A stretch of DNA of 53,033 nt from an uncultured Clostridia bacterium (GCA_944377425.1 CALWEX010000044.1:1-53033); one strand, 5' to 3'. Counted from the stretch's first letter, positions 25,329 through 35,817 are shown. Program-made: numbers and translations. Notes: generated by a model not told the origin, from the sequence alone.

Positions 25329-26099
25329 ATGCTTCTTGTAGTTGATGTAGGAAACACTAACATGGTAATAGGCCTTTATAAAGGCGATGACCTTATAAAA
25401 ACATGGCGCATGAATACCCAGACCGCCCGTACATCAGACGAAATAGGTATTATAATAAATTCATTCTTTAAAGATGATAACATAGACCTTAAAGAAATAA
25501 CCGGCGCCATTATAGCCTCTGTTGTGCCTAATATAATGTATTCCCTTACCCACAGCATTAAAAAATATATAGGTGTTGAGCCTATGGTGGTTTCTGCTGA
25601 CATGGATTTGGGTATTACAATAGTAAGGGACAACCCTAGAGAGTGCGGTGTTGACAGAATAGTAGATATAGTAGCCGCCAAAGAGCTTTACGGCACACCT
25701 GCTATAGTTATTGATTACGGCACAGCCAATACATTTGATGTTATAAACGAGAAAAACGAGTTTATAACAGGCTTTATAACAGCCGGAGTTAAAATATGCG
25801 CCGAAGAGCTTTACAACCGCTCAGCACAGCTGCCTAAAGTAGAGCTTGTTACACCTAAAAATATTATAGCCAAAGACACTGTTACAAGCCTTCAAATAGG
25901 TATTGTAGCCGGCAGAATAGGCGAAACAATAGGCATTATAGAAGCATTAAAAGAAGGCCTTAACATACCTAACGCCAAAGTTGTGGCAACTGGTGGACTT
26001 GCCAATGTAATAGACCCAAACAGAGAAATATTCGATGTTTATGACCCTGTTTTAACACTTACAGGCATTAAAATACTTTACGACAGAAACAAAAAGTAA
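25329..26099 (+). CDS. coaX: type III pantothenate kinase
   Basis: CoaX phosphorylates pantothenate, the first step of coenzyme A synthesis, using ATP and usually needing a monovalent cation. The 256 residues retain all signature motifs: DVGNTN (6-11), TSDEIG, GVDR with catalytic Asp109, and DYGTANTFD (129-137). The start is the ATG at 25329, with GAGGG 8 nt upstream inside the previous gene's last codons; the GTG at 25314 would place the start inside the ribosome site. The single-nucleotide gap to the degenerate paralog means coupled translation and probably near-equal expression. Ends in a terminator. Confidence 0.95.
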   Translation: MLLVVDVGNTNMVIGLYKGDDLIKTWRMNTQTARTSDEIGIIINSFFKDDNIDLKEITGAIIASVVPNIMYSLTHSIKKYIGVEPMVVSADMDLGITIVRDNPRECGVDRIVDIVAAKELYGTPAIVIDYGTANTFDVINEKNEFITGFITAGVKICAEELYNRSAQLPKVELVTPKNIIAKDTVTSLQIGIVAGRIGETIGIIEALKEGLNIPNAKVVATGGLANVIDPNREIFDVYDPVLTLTGIKILYDRNKK

Positions 26100-26103
26100 T
26101 TAA

Positions 26104-26150
26104 CAAGCGCATTGTGTTTTGCAAAAGCAGAATACAAGCGCTTTTTTATT
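26104..26150 (+). terminator. terminator after coaX
   Basis: AAGCGC with TTGT and inner GTTTTGC pair with GCAGAAT, ACAA and GCGCTT, then TTTTTTATTT. Confidence 0.75.
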
Positions 26151-26154
26151 TAAT

Positions 26155-26187
26155 CAAAAAAGCGGCGCCTTTTATTGACGCCGCATA
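26155..26187 (-). terminator. terminator after groEL
   Basis: Minus strand stem GCGGCG / CGCCGC (26179-26184 with 26162-26167), followed by a T run at 26161-26156. Confidence 0.8.
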
Positions 26188-26207
26188 TTTTTATTCTTTT
26201 GTTTTAA

Positions 26208-27863
<1,656 letters not shown>

Positions 27864-27900
27864 TCAAAATCAAATTAATGTGTTATTAACTAAGTTATAA

Positions 27901-28188
27901 TTAGTCTTCAACAATAGCTAAAATCTCGTTCTGTCTAACAATAATAAGTGTTTCGCCGTCAATTTTAATTTCTGTTCCGGAGTATTTTGAATAAATAATC
28001 TTGTCGCCGACTTTAACCTGCATTTTAACTTCTTTGCCGTCAACCATACCGCCAGGGCCTACAGCTATAACCTCAGCCTCCTGTGGTTTTTCTTTGCTCT
28101 GTGTAGGAAGTACTATTCCTGATTTTGTCTTTTCTTCAGCTTCCATCTGTTTAATAACTACTTTATCTCCCAATGGTATAATTTTCAT
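27901..28188 (-). CDS. groES: co-chaperonin GroES (10 kDa subunit)
   Basis: GroES is the heptameric lid of the GroEL chamber. The 95 residues show PLGDKVVIK, the mobile loop KTKSGIVLPTQSKEKPQ, GPGGM and YSKYSGTEIKIDGE, all standard. AGGAGG lies 9 nt before the ATG. It opens the operon, 55 nt downstream of the CIRCE element. Confidence 0.98.
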   Translation of the reverse strand: MKIIPLGDKVVIKQMEAEEKTKSGIVLPTQSKEKPQEAEVIAVGPGGMVDGKEVKMQVKVGDKIIYSKYSGTEIKIDGETLIIVRQNEILAIVED

Positions 28189-28242
28189 TTCGTATTACCT
28201 CCTAAAAACGATATTTATATAAAATCAGTTTATTTCACTTTA

Positions 28243-28269
28243 TTAGCACTCACTCAACCCGAGTGCTAA
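28243..28269 (-). promoter_or_regulatory. CIRCE operator (HrcA site)
   Basis: Perfect TTAGCACTC (28243-28251), 9-nt spacer, GAGTGCTAA (28261-28269). This is the binding site of the heat-shock repressor HrcA, whose gene is not in the window. Confidence 0.98.
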
Positions 28270-28277
28270 TCATTAAC

Positions 28278-28309
28278 ATTATATTATCTGCATAAGGCTT
28301 TTTATGCAA
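28278..28309 (-). promoter_or_regulatory. promoter of groES-groEL
   Basis: On the minus strand TTGCAT (28309-28304) with TAATAT (28286-28281, 17-nt spacer) or TATAAT (28283-28278, 20-nt spacer), immediately upstream of CIRCE. Between here and 28500 the sequence is A/T-rich with no gene I can support. Confidence 0.65.
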
Positions 28310-28578
28310 ATATGATTATTATAAAATAAACCAATTTAAAATAATTTAATTATATATTATTCCATTTTTTCTTTAAATTTCTTTTATTTTCTTTAAATTT
28401 ATTTGATTTACTTAAAATTATAACTTTTATAGCTTTCAAACAGTACTTAATTTAAAAATTACTCTTAAAACTTTATACTTAATAATTGCCAAATATTCCA
28501 ATATTTATTCTTAAATGATATAATAAATGCTGTATATAATCTGCCAAATAATACCGGCAATAGAAACGGAGTGATTTT

Positions 28579-29349
28579 ATGGAACTTTCATTTAAAGGTA
28601 AAACAGTTGCTATAACTGGCGCTTCGGAGGGAATAGGTTTTGCCTGCGCTGAAGTTTTTGGAAAACTTGGTGCTAATGTAGCAATATGTGCCAGAAACAT
28701 TGAAAAATTAAAAGACGCTGAAAACAAACTCAAAGCTCAATCAATTAATGTATACAGCCAGAGCTGTGACGTATCAAAATCAAAAGAGCTTCTTTCATTT
28801 GCTGATAATGTTGAAAAAGCTTTCGGCTCAATAGACGTATTTATAAGCAATGCAGGTTACATGCCTTTTTCACTTGTAAATGATATGAGCGAGGATTTGT
28901 GGGACACAGTTATAGATACTAACCTTAAATCAGTATTTATAGGCGGCAAAATAGCCTATGAAAAAATGCGCCAAAAAGGTGGAGTTCTTATAAACGCCTC
29001 ATCATTCGCCAGTGTAATTCCGTCTGTAGGCTATACAGCCTATGCCGCAGCCAAAGCCGGTGTAAGCTCTATGACACGCACAATGGCATCTGAGCTTGCG
29101 CCATATAACATACGTGTTTTAGGCTATATACCAGGCCTTATAGATACTGCACTTACAAAGGAATCACAGAAAATGAACGGCGATAAACTTCTTGAGCCTA
29201 TATCAGCCCGCCGTTTTGGTAACCCTTACGATGTAGCCAATGTAATAGCATTTATGGCTTCTGACATGGCAGGATATATGACAGGCACATGCCTAGAAAT
29301 AACAGGCGGCAAGTTTGCTACACAAAACCCAATGAAAGCTTGGAACTAA
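28579..29349 (+). CDS. SDR family NAD(P)-dependent oxidoreductase
   Basis: A classical short-chain dehydrogenase/reductase of 256 residues. TGASEGIG (13-20) is the cofactor glycine motif, NAG (91-93) and Asn115 are in place, and the catalytic Ser142, Tyr155 and Lys159 (YAAAK) are present. GLIDTAL and the ITGGKFA ending are typical of the FabG-like group. Arg39 in CARN after the second strand suggests NADP preference. The substrate cannot be told. CGGAG precedes the ATG by 7 nt. A TATAAT at about 28520 could be its -10. It is monocistronic. Confidence 0.9.
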   Translation: MELSFKGKTVAITGASEGIGFACAEVFGKLGANVAICARNIEKLKDAENKLKAQSINVYSQSCDVSKSKELLSFADNVEKAFGSIDVFISNAGYMPFSLVNDMSEDLWDTVIDTNLKSVFIGGKIAYEKMRQKGGVLINASSFASVIPSVGYTAYAAAKAGVSSMTRTMASELAPYNIRVLGYIPGLIDTALTKESQKMNGDKLLEPISARRFGNPYDVANVIAFMASDMAGYMTGTCLEITGGKFATQNPMKAWN

Positions 29350-29361
29350 ATTACATATAAT

Positions 29362-29392
29362 TTCCGCGGCTATACTGCCGCGGTTTTTTATT
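29362..29392 (+). terminator. terminator after the SDR gene
   Basis: Stem CCGCGGC (29364-29370) / GCCGCGG (29377-29383), T run after it. Confidence 0.9.
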
Positions 29393-29411
29393 TTACTATT
29401 CTTAAACCATA

Positions 29412-29440
29412 TTGAAGATAGTATTTTATTATGCTAAAAT
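29412..29440 (+). promoter_or_regulatory. sigma-A promoter of the second MATE gene
   Basis: TTGAAG (29412-29417), 17-nt spacer, TAAAAT (29435-29440), 33 nt before the start. Confidence 0.65.
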
Positions 29441-29473
29441 TCTTTTATTATCCATCTAACGGAGGAAATAAAA

Positions 29474-30847
29474 ATGAGGGCAGAAAAAACAAAATTCATA
29501 TTTTTTACAAAAGACACAAGGCTCTACCGCTCTTTTTTTCCACTGCTTATAGTTATTACACTTCAGCAGCTGGCATCCCTTACGGTTAATATGGTAGATA
29601 ATGTAATGCTAGGTTCTTATACAGAGCTTGCTCTTTCCGGCGCAACACTTGTAAACCAAATACAATACACACTTCAGCAGTTAGCCGCCGGCACTGGTGT
29701 AGGCATAGTTGTTCTTGCTTCCCAGTACTGGGGCAAAAAAGAAACAGAGCCTATAAAAAGCATAATATCCCTTGGGCTTAAAGCAAGCCTTTTAATGGGC
29801 ATAGTGTTTTTTGTTGTTTCTTTTTTTATGCCTTATCAGCTTTTAGGCCTTCTTACAAACGATAGTCTTATTGTAGAAGAAGGCGTTAAATATCTTAAAA
29901 TAATATGCTTTACATATATAATTTTTGCTGTTTCAAACTCGCTTATGTATTCCCTCCAAAGTGTAGAAACAGCATTTATAGGCACAGTTATGTCTATAAG
30001 CACAATTATAATTAATATGTGTCTAAACTACTGCCTTATATTCGGTAACTTTGGTTTTCCCGAAATGGGCATTAAAGGTGCAGCAGCAGCTACACTTATA
30101 AGCCGTGTGGCAGAGCTTTTTATAATACTTGCATACGTTCTTTTTATAGACAAAAAGCTTAAAATGACTTTAAAAGACCTGACAAAATTTGATTTTACGT
30201 ATTTAAAAGATTTTATATCAACATCATCAATGCTTGTTTTATCCGGCGGTATGTGGGGCGTTGCACAAGCGGCTCAAACAGCAATACTTGGACACATGAC
30301 AGCAGCGGCCATTGCAGCAAACAGCATAGCTGTTATTATATATCAAATATTTACCGTTGTAGGCTCAGCCTGTGCCAACGCAACATCTATAACAATAGGT
30401 AAAATCGTAGGTGAAGGCCGGTTTAATATTATAAAGCCGTACTGCAAAACATTACAGGCAATATTTGTTATAATTGGCGTTATATCCGCTGTACTAATAT
30501 TTGCCACTAAGGGATTTATAATTGATTTTTACAGCATATCAAATGAAGCCAAAGCACTTTCAGACCAGTTTTTAACAATACTGGGCATTGTATCAATAGG
30601 CAGCTGTTATCAATATCCGGCAGCATTCGGAATAGTAGCCGGCGGCGGAAACACTAAATATCCTGCAATTATTGATAACTTGTTTATGTGGCTTTTTACA
30701 ATACCATTTGCCGCTTTAAGCGCATTTGTTTTTAATTTTCCGCCTGTTGTTACGTTTTGCTTTTTAAAGATTGACCAAGTGCTTAAATGCATACCAAATG
30801 CCATTAAAGTAAACAGATACAAATGGATAAAAGTTCTTACAAGATAA
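29474..30847 (+). CDS. MATE family efflux transporter (second copy)
   Basis: A 457-residue protein with about 12 membrane segments. SFFPLLIVITLQQLASLTVNMVDNVMLG and the second-half STSSMLVLSGGMWGVAQAAQTAILGHM show the two-fold MATE repeat. It is only distantly similar to the exporter at 17018 and belongs to another branch: the first half has QQLAAGTGVGIVVLASQYWGKK, typical of the NorM/YeeO-like cluster in Clostridia. Substrate unknown. GGAGG precedes the ATG. It is transcribed alone. Confidence 0.9.
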   Translation: MRAEKTKFIFFTKDTRLYRSFFPLLIVITLQQLASLTVNMVDNVMLGSYTELALSGATLVNQIQYTLQQLAAGTGVGIVVLASQYWGKKETEPIKSIISLGLKASLLMGIVFFVVSFFMPYQLLGLLTNDSLIVEEGVKYLKIICFTYIIFAVSNSLMYSLQSVETAFIGTVMSISTIIINMCLNYCLIFGNFGFPEMGIKGAAAATLISRVAELFIILAYVLFIDKKLKMTLKDLTKFDFTYLKDFISTSSMLVLSGGMWGVAQAAQTAILGHMTAAAIAANSIAVIIYQIFTVVGSACANATSITIGKIVGEGRFNIIKPYCKTLQAIFVIIGVISAVLIFATKGFIIDFYSISNEAKALSDQFLTILGIVSIGSCYQYPAAFGIVAGGGNTKYPAIIDNLFMWLFTIPFAALSAFVFNFPPVVTFCFLKIDQVLKCIPNAIKVNRYKWIKVLTR

Positions 30848-30848
30848 A

Positions 30849-30883
30849 ATAAAAGGCATGGAATTAATGTTCCATGCCTTTTA
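30849..30883. terminator. bidirectional terminator
   Basis: 12-bp stem AAAGGCATGGAA (30851-30862) / TTCCATGCCTTT (30869-30880) between the MATE gene and the blaR1-like gene. Confidence 0.9.
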
Positions 30884-30888
30884 TGTAT

Positions 30889-32766
30889 TTATAAGCCAGA
30901 AATATACATAAGTTCTGCTAAATTTTCCGGCGATGTACCAAAACTTTTAATATCTGTTTTTAAATAATCGTCAGCCATTTCCTGAGTATAAAAACCCGTC
31001 CGTGTTCCTCCGTTTTTAAGGGGATACTCCCACTGAACCTCTCCTGCATTTTCAATAAGAGCAAGTATAAAAAGCGAGTATTTTTCCATTTGTGAGTTTA
31101 AATACTGTTCCTGATTTTCATTTACGGCATTTTCAAAAACAAGCTTAATTGAGTATGGTTCACTGCTGGTTTGAAGCTCTGTTGTAAAATGCCCTAAATC
31201 ATAGCCTATGCCCAAAGCGCCCAAAACACGGCCGTCTGCCACATTATCACCAATATATTTGTTTTTAACAGCAAAAAGCTCATTAGGTCTAAATTTTTCA
31301 ATTTCTGCCCTAAGCTCATCAGGGCTTTTATTGCTAACAACTGCTTTTAAAGCCACAGTCATATCGTTTTCTGCCAGCAAATACTGATAATTATAAAAAC
31401 TGCCCTGAATACTTTCACACGGTACAGGACGTATGCCGTTATTTATATTTTCTGCCATACTAACAACAAATAAAGCAGTATCGTCACCCTTTCCCTTGGC
31501 TGACCCGGTGTTTTCACCTAAAAATTTTGTAACGTATGAATAATAGTTGTTTGTAAAAGGTATATTTATTTCGTTATATTCTTCACCTTGCCCCAATGCT
31601 AAGTCAACAGTCTTGGTGTCATTATTAACACCTTTAAACCATAAATTAAAACTGCCTTTTCTGTTTTTAAGGCTTTGAGAAGAAATTACATATCTGCCTT
31701 TTAAAGAGCCTTTATAAAAAATTTCACCATAAAGAGCAACTGACTTTGTGCCTAAAGGCGCTGTATACTCATACTCCGCCTCAGAGCCATTGCTTTGAGT
31801 ATATACAGGCGTATATTTAACTCTCCAGCCCGAAAACGGGTCAGCACCAAGTGTTACAAAAACAATAATACATACTAAAACAGCTATAATACCTACTGCC
31901 ATTTTAGGCTTTTTAAACATAAGTACGTTTTTAATTCGGCTTTTAACTCCGCTTTCACCAAAAGATACTGGCGAAGGCACTACATGCCTTTTATTCATGG
32001 CAAAAGAAAGCAATAAAGAACTGTACTGCTTTTTGGCATCTGCTCCCAAAATATGTATCACCTTTTCGTCACAGCTCATTTCCATATCTTTTTCAAATAA
32101 ATAATAAGAAATCCATACAAATGGGTTAAAAAAATGAATACAAAGCAGTATATAGGCCAAAAGCTTTAATATATTGTCTTTTCTTTTTATATGGTATTTT
32201 TCGTGAAGTATAATAAAATACTCGTCACTTTTTTCAATACGGAAAGGAATGTATATTTTAGGCCGTATAAAGCCAAGAACAAAAGGTGAAGCTATATTGT
32301 CGCAGTAATAAATATTATTTTCTTTTTTAACGGCAAACTTAACTTTATTTAAAGTCTTAATATACATATAAACACCATAAATGGCAAAAGCCAAAACTCC
32401 GGCAATATAAACATAAACTGCAATCTGTTCCAAACTTATGGCAGAATTAACCGCATTTTGAACAGCCGCTGTGTTGGTGTTTAAAACATCTGCATTAAAA
32501 TTATTTTGTGCCACTGTACCGCCTGATGACGGAATTACTGTATTTATGTAATAAGCTCTATCCGGCAGGCTATTAAAAAGACTTACAGCTGATTCAAAAG
32601 ATACAGGACATATAAGACGAAATGCAAGCACAGCCCAAAGAACAAAAGAATAGCTTTTAGGCAGTTTTCTTATAAAAAATCTAACAGCTAATATAAAAAT
32701 TACAACAAATACCGACTTATAAGAAAGGGAGAGCACTGTGTAAAATAAATCCGTTATAACAGACAT
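30889..32766 (-). CDS. BlaR1/MecR1-type M56 family metallopeptidase sensor
   Basis: The N-terminal half (to about residue 300) has four to five membrane segments and a cytoplasmic M56 peptidase domain with HEKYH (188-192) and the EMSCDE motif (229-234) that completes the zinc site. After a further membrane segment near residue 285, about 325 residues are predicted outside; I do not see the SxxK/KTG signature of a penicillin-binding sensor, so the ligand may not be a beta-lactam. In the known family, signalling activates the peptidase and inactivates the BlaI repressor encoded upstream. The start is ATG 32766, GGAG 7 nt upstream, 4 nt after the blaI stop. Confidence 0.85.
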   Translation of the reverse strand: MSVITDLFYTVLSLSYKSVFVVIFILAVRFFIRKLPKSYSFVLWAVLAFRLICPVSFESAVSLFNSLPDRAYYINTVIPSSGGTVAQNNFNADVLNTNTAAVQNAVNSAISLEQIAVYVYIAGVLAFAIYGVYMYIKTLNKVKFAVKKENNIYYCDNIASPFVLGFIRPKIYIPFRIEKSDEYFIILHEKYHIKRKDNILKLLAYILLCIHFFNPFVWISYYLFEKDMEMSCDEKVIHILGADAKKQYSSLLLSFAMNKRHVVPSPVSFGESGVKSRIKNVLMFKKPKMAVGIIAVLVCIIVFVTLGADPFSGWRVKYTPVYTQSNGSEAEYEYTAPLGTKSVALYGEIFYKGSLKGRYVISSQSLKNRKGSFNLWFKGVNNDTKTVDLALGQGEEYNEINIPFTNNYYSYVTKFLGENTGSAKGKGDDTALFVVSMAENINNGIRPVPCESIQGSFYNYQYLLAENDMTVALKAVVSNKSPDELRAEIEKFRPNELFAVKNKYIGDNVADGRVLGALGIGYDLGHFTTELQTSSEPYSIKLVFENAVNENQEQYLNSQMEKYSLFILALIENAGEVQWEYPLKNGGTRTGFYTQEMADDYLKTDIKSFGTSPENLAELMYISGL

Positions 32767-32770
32767 AAAA

Positions 32771-33133
32771 TCACTCCTCACTGTGTTCATCTATAAGCTT
32801 TTTAATCTCCTGAGCCTCTTTTTGTGAAATTTTTCTGCCTTTAAAAAATGCCGCCATTAAATCTGGCAAAGAACCGCCGAATGTACGGTCTACAAAATAA
32901 TCAGTTTCTTCTGCCTGTACTTTTTCTTTAGGCACAATAACGCCTACAATGGCATTTTTATTTTCAATTATTCCTTTTTTAGTAAGTTTTTTTATTGCCG
33001 TATAAACAGTTGACTTTTTCCAGCCCAGTTTATCACGGCATATTTCTACAAGCTTTCCAGAGCCTATAGGCGCGTTATCCCAAACAATAAGCATAAATCT
33101 GTAATCACTGTCACACAATCTTAAATTATCCAT
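32771..33133 (-). CDS. BlaI/MecI/CopY family transcriptional repressor
   Basis: A 120-residue winged-helix repressor. Residues 1-75 are the DNA-binding domain: FMLIVWDNAPIGSGKLVEIC then GWKKSTVYTAIKKLTKKGII with the recognition helix. The C-terminal helices (GGSLPDLMAAFFKG onward) form the dimerisation region that is cleaved in the family. Two dyad operators overlap its own promoter, consistent with autoregulation. It is coupled to the downstream BlaR1-like gene. Confidence 0.92.
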   Translation of the reverse strand: MDNLRLCDSDYRFMLIVWDNAPIGSGKLVEICRDKLGWKKSTVYTAIKKLTKKGIIENKNAIVGVIVPKEKVQAEETDYFVDRTFGGSLPDLMAAFFKGRKISQKEAQEIKKLIDEHSEE

Positions 33134-33145
33134 ATTTACCTCCTT

Positions 33146-33199
33146 GGTCTATAATTATCGACCTAAATTAAGTCTATAACAACCGACCAAATTTGTCAA
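33146..33199 (-). promoter_or_regulatory. blaI promoter with two dyad operators
   Basis: The -35 is TTGACA (33199-33194) with a TAGACT or TATAGA -10 about 15-17 nt on. Two 18-bp sites lie 25 nt apart: GGTCTATAATTATCGACC (33146-33163, dyad with one mismatched pair) and AGTCTATAACAACCGACC (33171-33188). The shared outer sequence is RGTCTATAA and CGACC. The second lies in the promoter spacer, the first just downstream, as expected for a repressor. Confidence 0.75.
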
Positions 33200-33247
33200 T
33201 GTATTATTTATTAATTTTTAGAAACACTAAAATTAAGAGGTGATAAA

Positions 33248-34501
33248 ATGAGCAATCTGCGTACTTTTCAAATAAGCGAAGGTATAAATCTGCACTGCCT
33301 TAAAGATGACAAATTTACAACAAACAGTGTTACTTTTTTTATACGCACCAATCTTACAAACGAAACAGCTGCAAAAGCTGCCCTTCTTGCCAGAGTGTTA
33401 AAAAGCGGATGCAGTGAATATCCCAGTGTAAGCCTTTTTAACAGGCATCTTCAAGAGCTTTACGGCTGCACAATGGACATATTTACATTTAAAAAAGACT
33501 GCCGCCTTGTGCTGTGTCTTAATTTTGTATTTGCCAACAAAGCCGTTTTGCTGCCTAAAGTATTTTTTGTTGCAGGCAACACACTGCTTTCACCTAAAAC
33601 ATTTTTAAATAGGTTTATGGAAGCAGATTTTTCAAACGGAGTTTATGCCCAGTCAAAGGCTATACGTTCTTTAAAAGACAACAAAACACAATACGCCATA
33701 TTCAGACTTTATGAGGAAATGTGCCGTGATGCTGAATCTGATGAAGTTTCCCGTTCTTTTAGCATTTCCGCTGATGGCTCTTTAAAAGAGCTTTCACTTA
33801 TTACACCGTCAACACTGCATGCCTTTTACAATAACCTTATTACATCTGCGCCTATGGATGTTTACTGTGTAGGCCCAGCCAGCGGCGATGAGTTTAAGGC
33901 CTGCTTTGACAAAATACCATTTTTCGACATGGTACGAAAAAAATATCAGCCATGCGGCAGACTAAAAGGCACCAACACACAAACACGTATAGTAAACGAA
34001 TCCTACTCATTTACAGGCTTAAACCAAGCTGTACTTTGTATTGGATATACATTTTCAAATGGCTCCGTTTATGCATGTGAGGTTTTAAACGAGATTTTAA
34101 GCGGCCCAAGCGGACTGCTTTTTAATACAGTGCGCCAAAAAGAAGGCCTTTGCTACAGCATTTTCTCAAGTATACTGCCTAATACCGGAGTTTTATCCGT
34201 ATGCTGCCAGACAGATAGCAAAAACATAAATAAAGCTTGCCAAATTATAAGCGACTGCATTAAAAATGCTGCTTCAGCCACGCCGGAGCAGTTAAAAACA
34301 GCAAAAGACAGCCTTTGCGCCAAATACAGCCTTATTACAGACAGTCAGCAGGAAACAACAGGCTTTTTGTTTTCCTGCCGCCTAAACAGCATTATTCCTG
34401 ATACAGACGAGTATATACAAAACATAAAATCCGTAAGCCAAAGCGAAATAGATGGCATTATTTCTTCTATTAAAGAACAAGTTATATATACTCTAAACTG
34501 A
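33248..34501 (+). CDS. yfmF: M16-family peptidase-like protein YfmF, zinc motif absent
   Basis: This 417-residue protein has the two-lobed M16 (insulinase-type) fold but no HxxEH zinc motif; the corresponding helix reads LFNRHLQELYGC. It matches the non-catalytic partner of the YfmF/YfmH pair, which in the family is annotated as associated with EF-P 5-aminopentanol modification in Bacillus. The C-terminal NGSVYACEVLNEILSGPSGLLFNTVRQKEGLCYS segment is typical of the second M16 domain. GAGGTG precedes the ATG. It forms a probable operon with yfmH (15-nt gap) and lgt. Confidence 0.85.
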   Translation: MSNLRTFQISEGINLHCLKDDKFTTNSVTFFIRTNLTNETAAKAALLARVLKSGCSEYPSVSLFNRHLQELYGCTMDIFTFKKDCRLVLCLNFVFANKAVLLPKVFFVAGNTLLSPKTFLNRFMEADFSNGVYAQSKAIRSLKDNKTQYAIFRLYEEMCRDAESDEVSRSFSISADGSLKELSLITPSTLHAFYNNLITSAPMDVYCVGPASGDEFKACFDKIPFFDMVRKKYQPCGRLKGTNTQTRIVNESYSFTGLNQAVLCIGYTFSNGSVYACEVLNEILSGPSGLLFNTVRQKEGLCYSIFSSILPNTGVLSVCCQTDSKNINKACQIISDCIKNAASATPEQLKTAKDSLCAKYSLITDSQQETTGFLFSCRLNSIIPDTDEYIQNIKSVSQSEIDGIISSIKEQVIYTLN

Positions 34502-34516
34502 AAGGAGGACATTATA

Positions 34517-35767
34517 ATGGATGTAATTAAAGAAAAATGCCCTATTAGCGGCGCTTATGTATATATTTATACATTGTCAACAGGTATTAAATGTTATATA
34601 ATCCCAAAGAGCGGATTTAAAACATCTATGGCTATGGCTGTTGTTAAGTTTGGCTCAGGGGATGTAATGTTCAAACAAAACAGTGGTTTTACTGAAATTC
34701 CTTCTGGTACAGCGCATTTTATAGAACACAAATTATTCGATAAAAAAGATAAAAGTATATTTACAGAGCTTTCAAAAAACGGCGCCTCAGTAAACGCTTT
34801 TACAGATTTTGTAAAAACAGCGTATTATTTTTCGTGCTCTGACGGCTTTTACAATAATTTAAAGCTTTTAATGGACATGATTAAAGAACCGTATTTTGAT
34901 AAAAGTGGCGTAGAGAACGAAAAAAGCATAATAAAAAGCGAAATTAATATGTATAAAGACATACCGGAGCGTGCGGTTTTCTCCAATCTTACCAAATTAA
35001 TGTACCCAGACACCGCTTTAGGCTGTGAAATAGCCGGAAGTGATAAAAGTGTTGAAAAAATTACACCGGAAATACTCTACGCGTGTTATAATGCTTTTTA
35101 TACACCGGAAAATATTTCCATTATATGCTCCGGTGATATAGAGCCGGAAAAAGCCGCTCTTATTGTACAGGAAACAGATTTCACATCTCAAGGTGCTGAA
35201 AGAATAAAAGAGGAAATAGTCCCAAATAAAATAAATGACTATGTTTCAAAGCGTTTTGATGTTTCAGAGCCAATTTTTAACATAGGTTTTAACCATGAAG
35301 GCTTTGAAGTATGTCCCGAAAACACATACGCTTTAAAAATGGTATTTGATATTTTATCTGGCGAAGGCTCAAAGCTTTATGAAAGGCTTTTAAACAAACA
35401 GATTTTAACTGAGCCTCTGGGCTTCAGCCTTGTATGTGCTCCAAACAGTGTGTTTTCCGTAATAAGCGGCCGAAGCCAAAAACCAGCTTATGTTGCCAAC
35501 AGCTTTATTAAAACATCGTCTCTTTTAATAAAAACTGGTGTTGGTGATACAGCAGTTAAACGTATTAAAAAAATGTATGCCGGCAGAGTTATACGTGGAT
35601 ATAACAGCATAGAAGCTATAGTAAATGCTCAGGCAGACTTAGCAATATCCGGCTTTAGCCTTATAGATACTGAAAAAGCTATTGCTGACATTACATCGGA
35701 TAAAATAAATTCAATGGCTTTGGAAGCTTTTAAAAGGTCAAATGCTTATCTTTCGGTTATAAAATAG
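34517..35767 (+). CDS. yfmH: M16-family zinc peptidase YfmH
   Basis: The active partner of the M16 pair, 416 residues. It carries HFIEHKLFD, the inverted zinc motif HxxEH, with the distal Glu in the ENEKSIIKSEINMY segment. The pair resembles heterodimeric bacterial M16 peptidases such as those of mitochondrial processing-peptidase type, with one catalytic and one inactive subunit. The gene pair is commonly linked to lgt in Clostridia. AAAGGAGG lies 8 nt upstream of the ATG. Its stop codon sits in a 22-bp tandem duplication. Confidence 0.88.
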   Translation: MDVIKEKCPISGAYVYIYTLSTGIKCYIIPKSGFKTSMAMAVVKFGSGDVMFKQNSGFTEIPSGTAHFIEHKLFDKKDKSIFTELSKNGASVNAFTDFVKTAYYFSCSDGFYNNLKLLMDMIKEPYFDKSGVENEKSIIKSEINMYKDIPERAVFSNLTKLMYPDTALGCEIAGSDKSVEKITPEILYACYNAFYTPENISIICSGDIEPEKAALIVQETDFTSQGAERIKEEIVPNKINDYVSKRFDVSEPIFNIGFNHEGFEVCPENTYALKMVFDILSGEGSKLYERLLNKQILTEPLGFSLVCAPNSVFSVISGRSQKPAYVANSFIKTSSLLIKTGVGDTAVKRIKKMYAGRVIRGYNSIEAIVNAQADLAISGFSLIDTEKAIADITSDKINSMALEAFKRSNAYLSVIK

Positions 35768-35797
35768 CTATAAAACGGTTATAAAATAGTTATAAAA
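35754..35797 (+). repeat. 22-bp tandem duplication across the yfmH stop
   Basis: Units CGGTTATAAAATAGCTATAAAA shortened here by length rule: 35754-35775 and 35776-35797 differ at one position only (C or T at unit position 15). The TAG stop of yfmH is in the first copy. Confidence 0.9.
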
Positions 35798-35817
35798 AAA
35801 CTTCAGGGGGGATTTTA

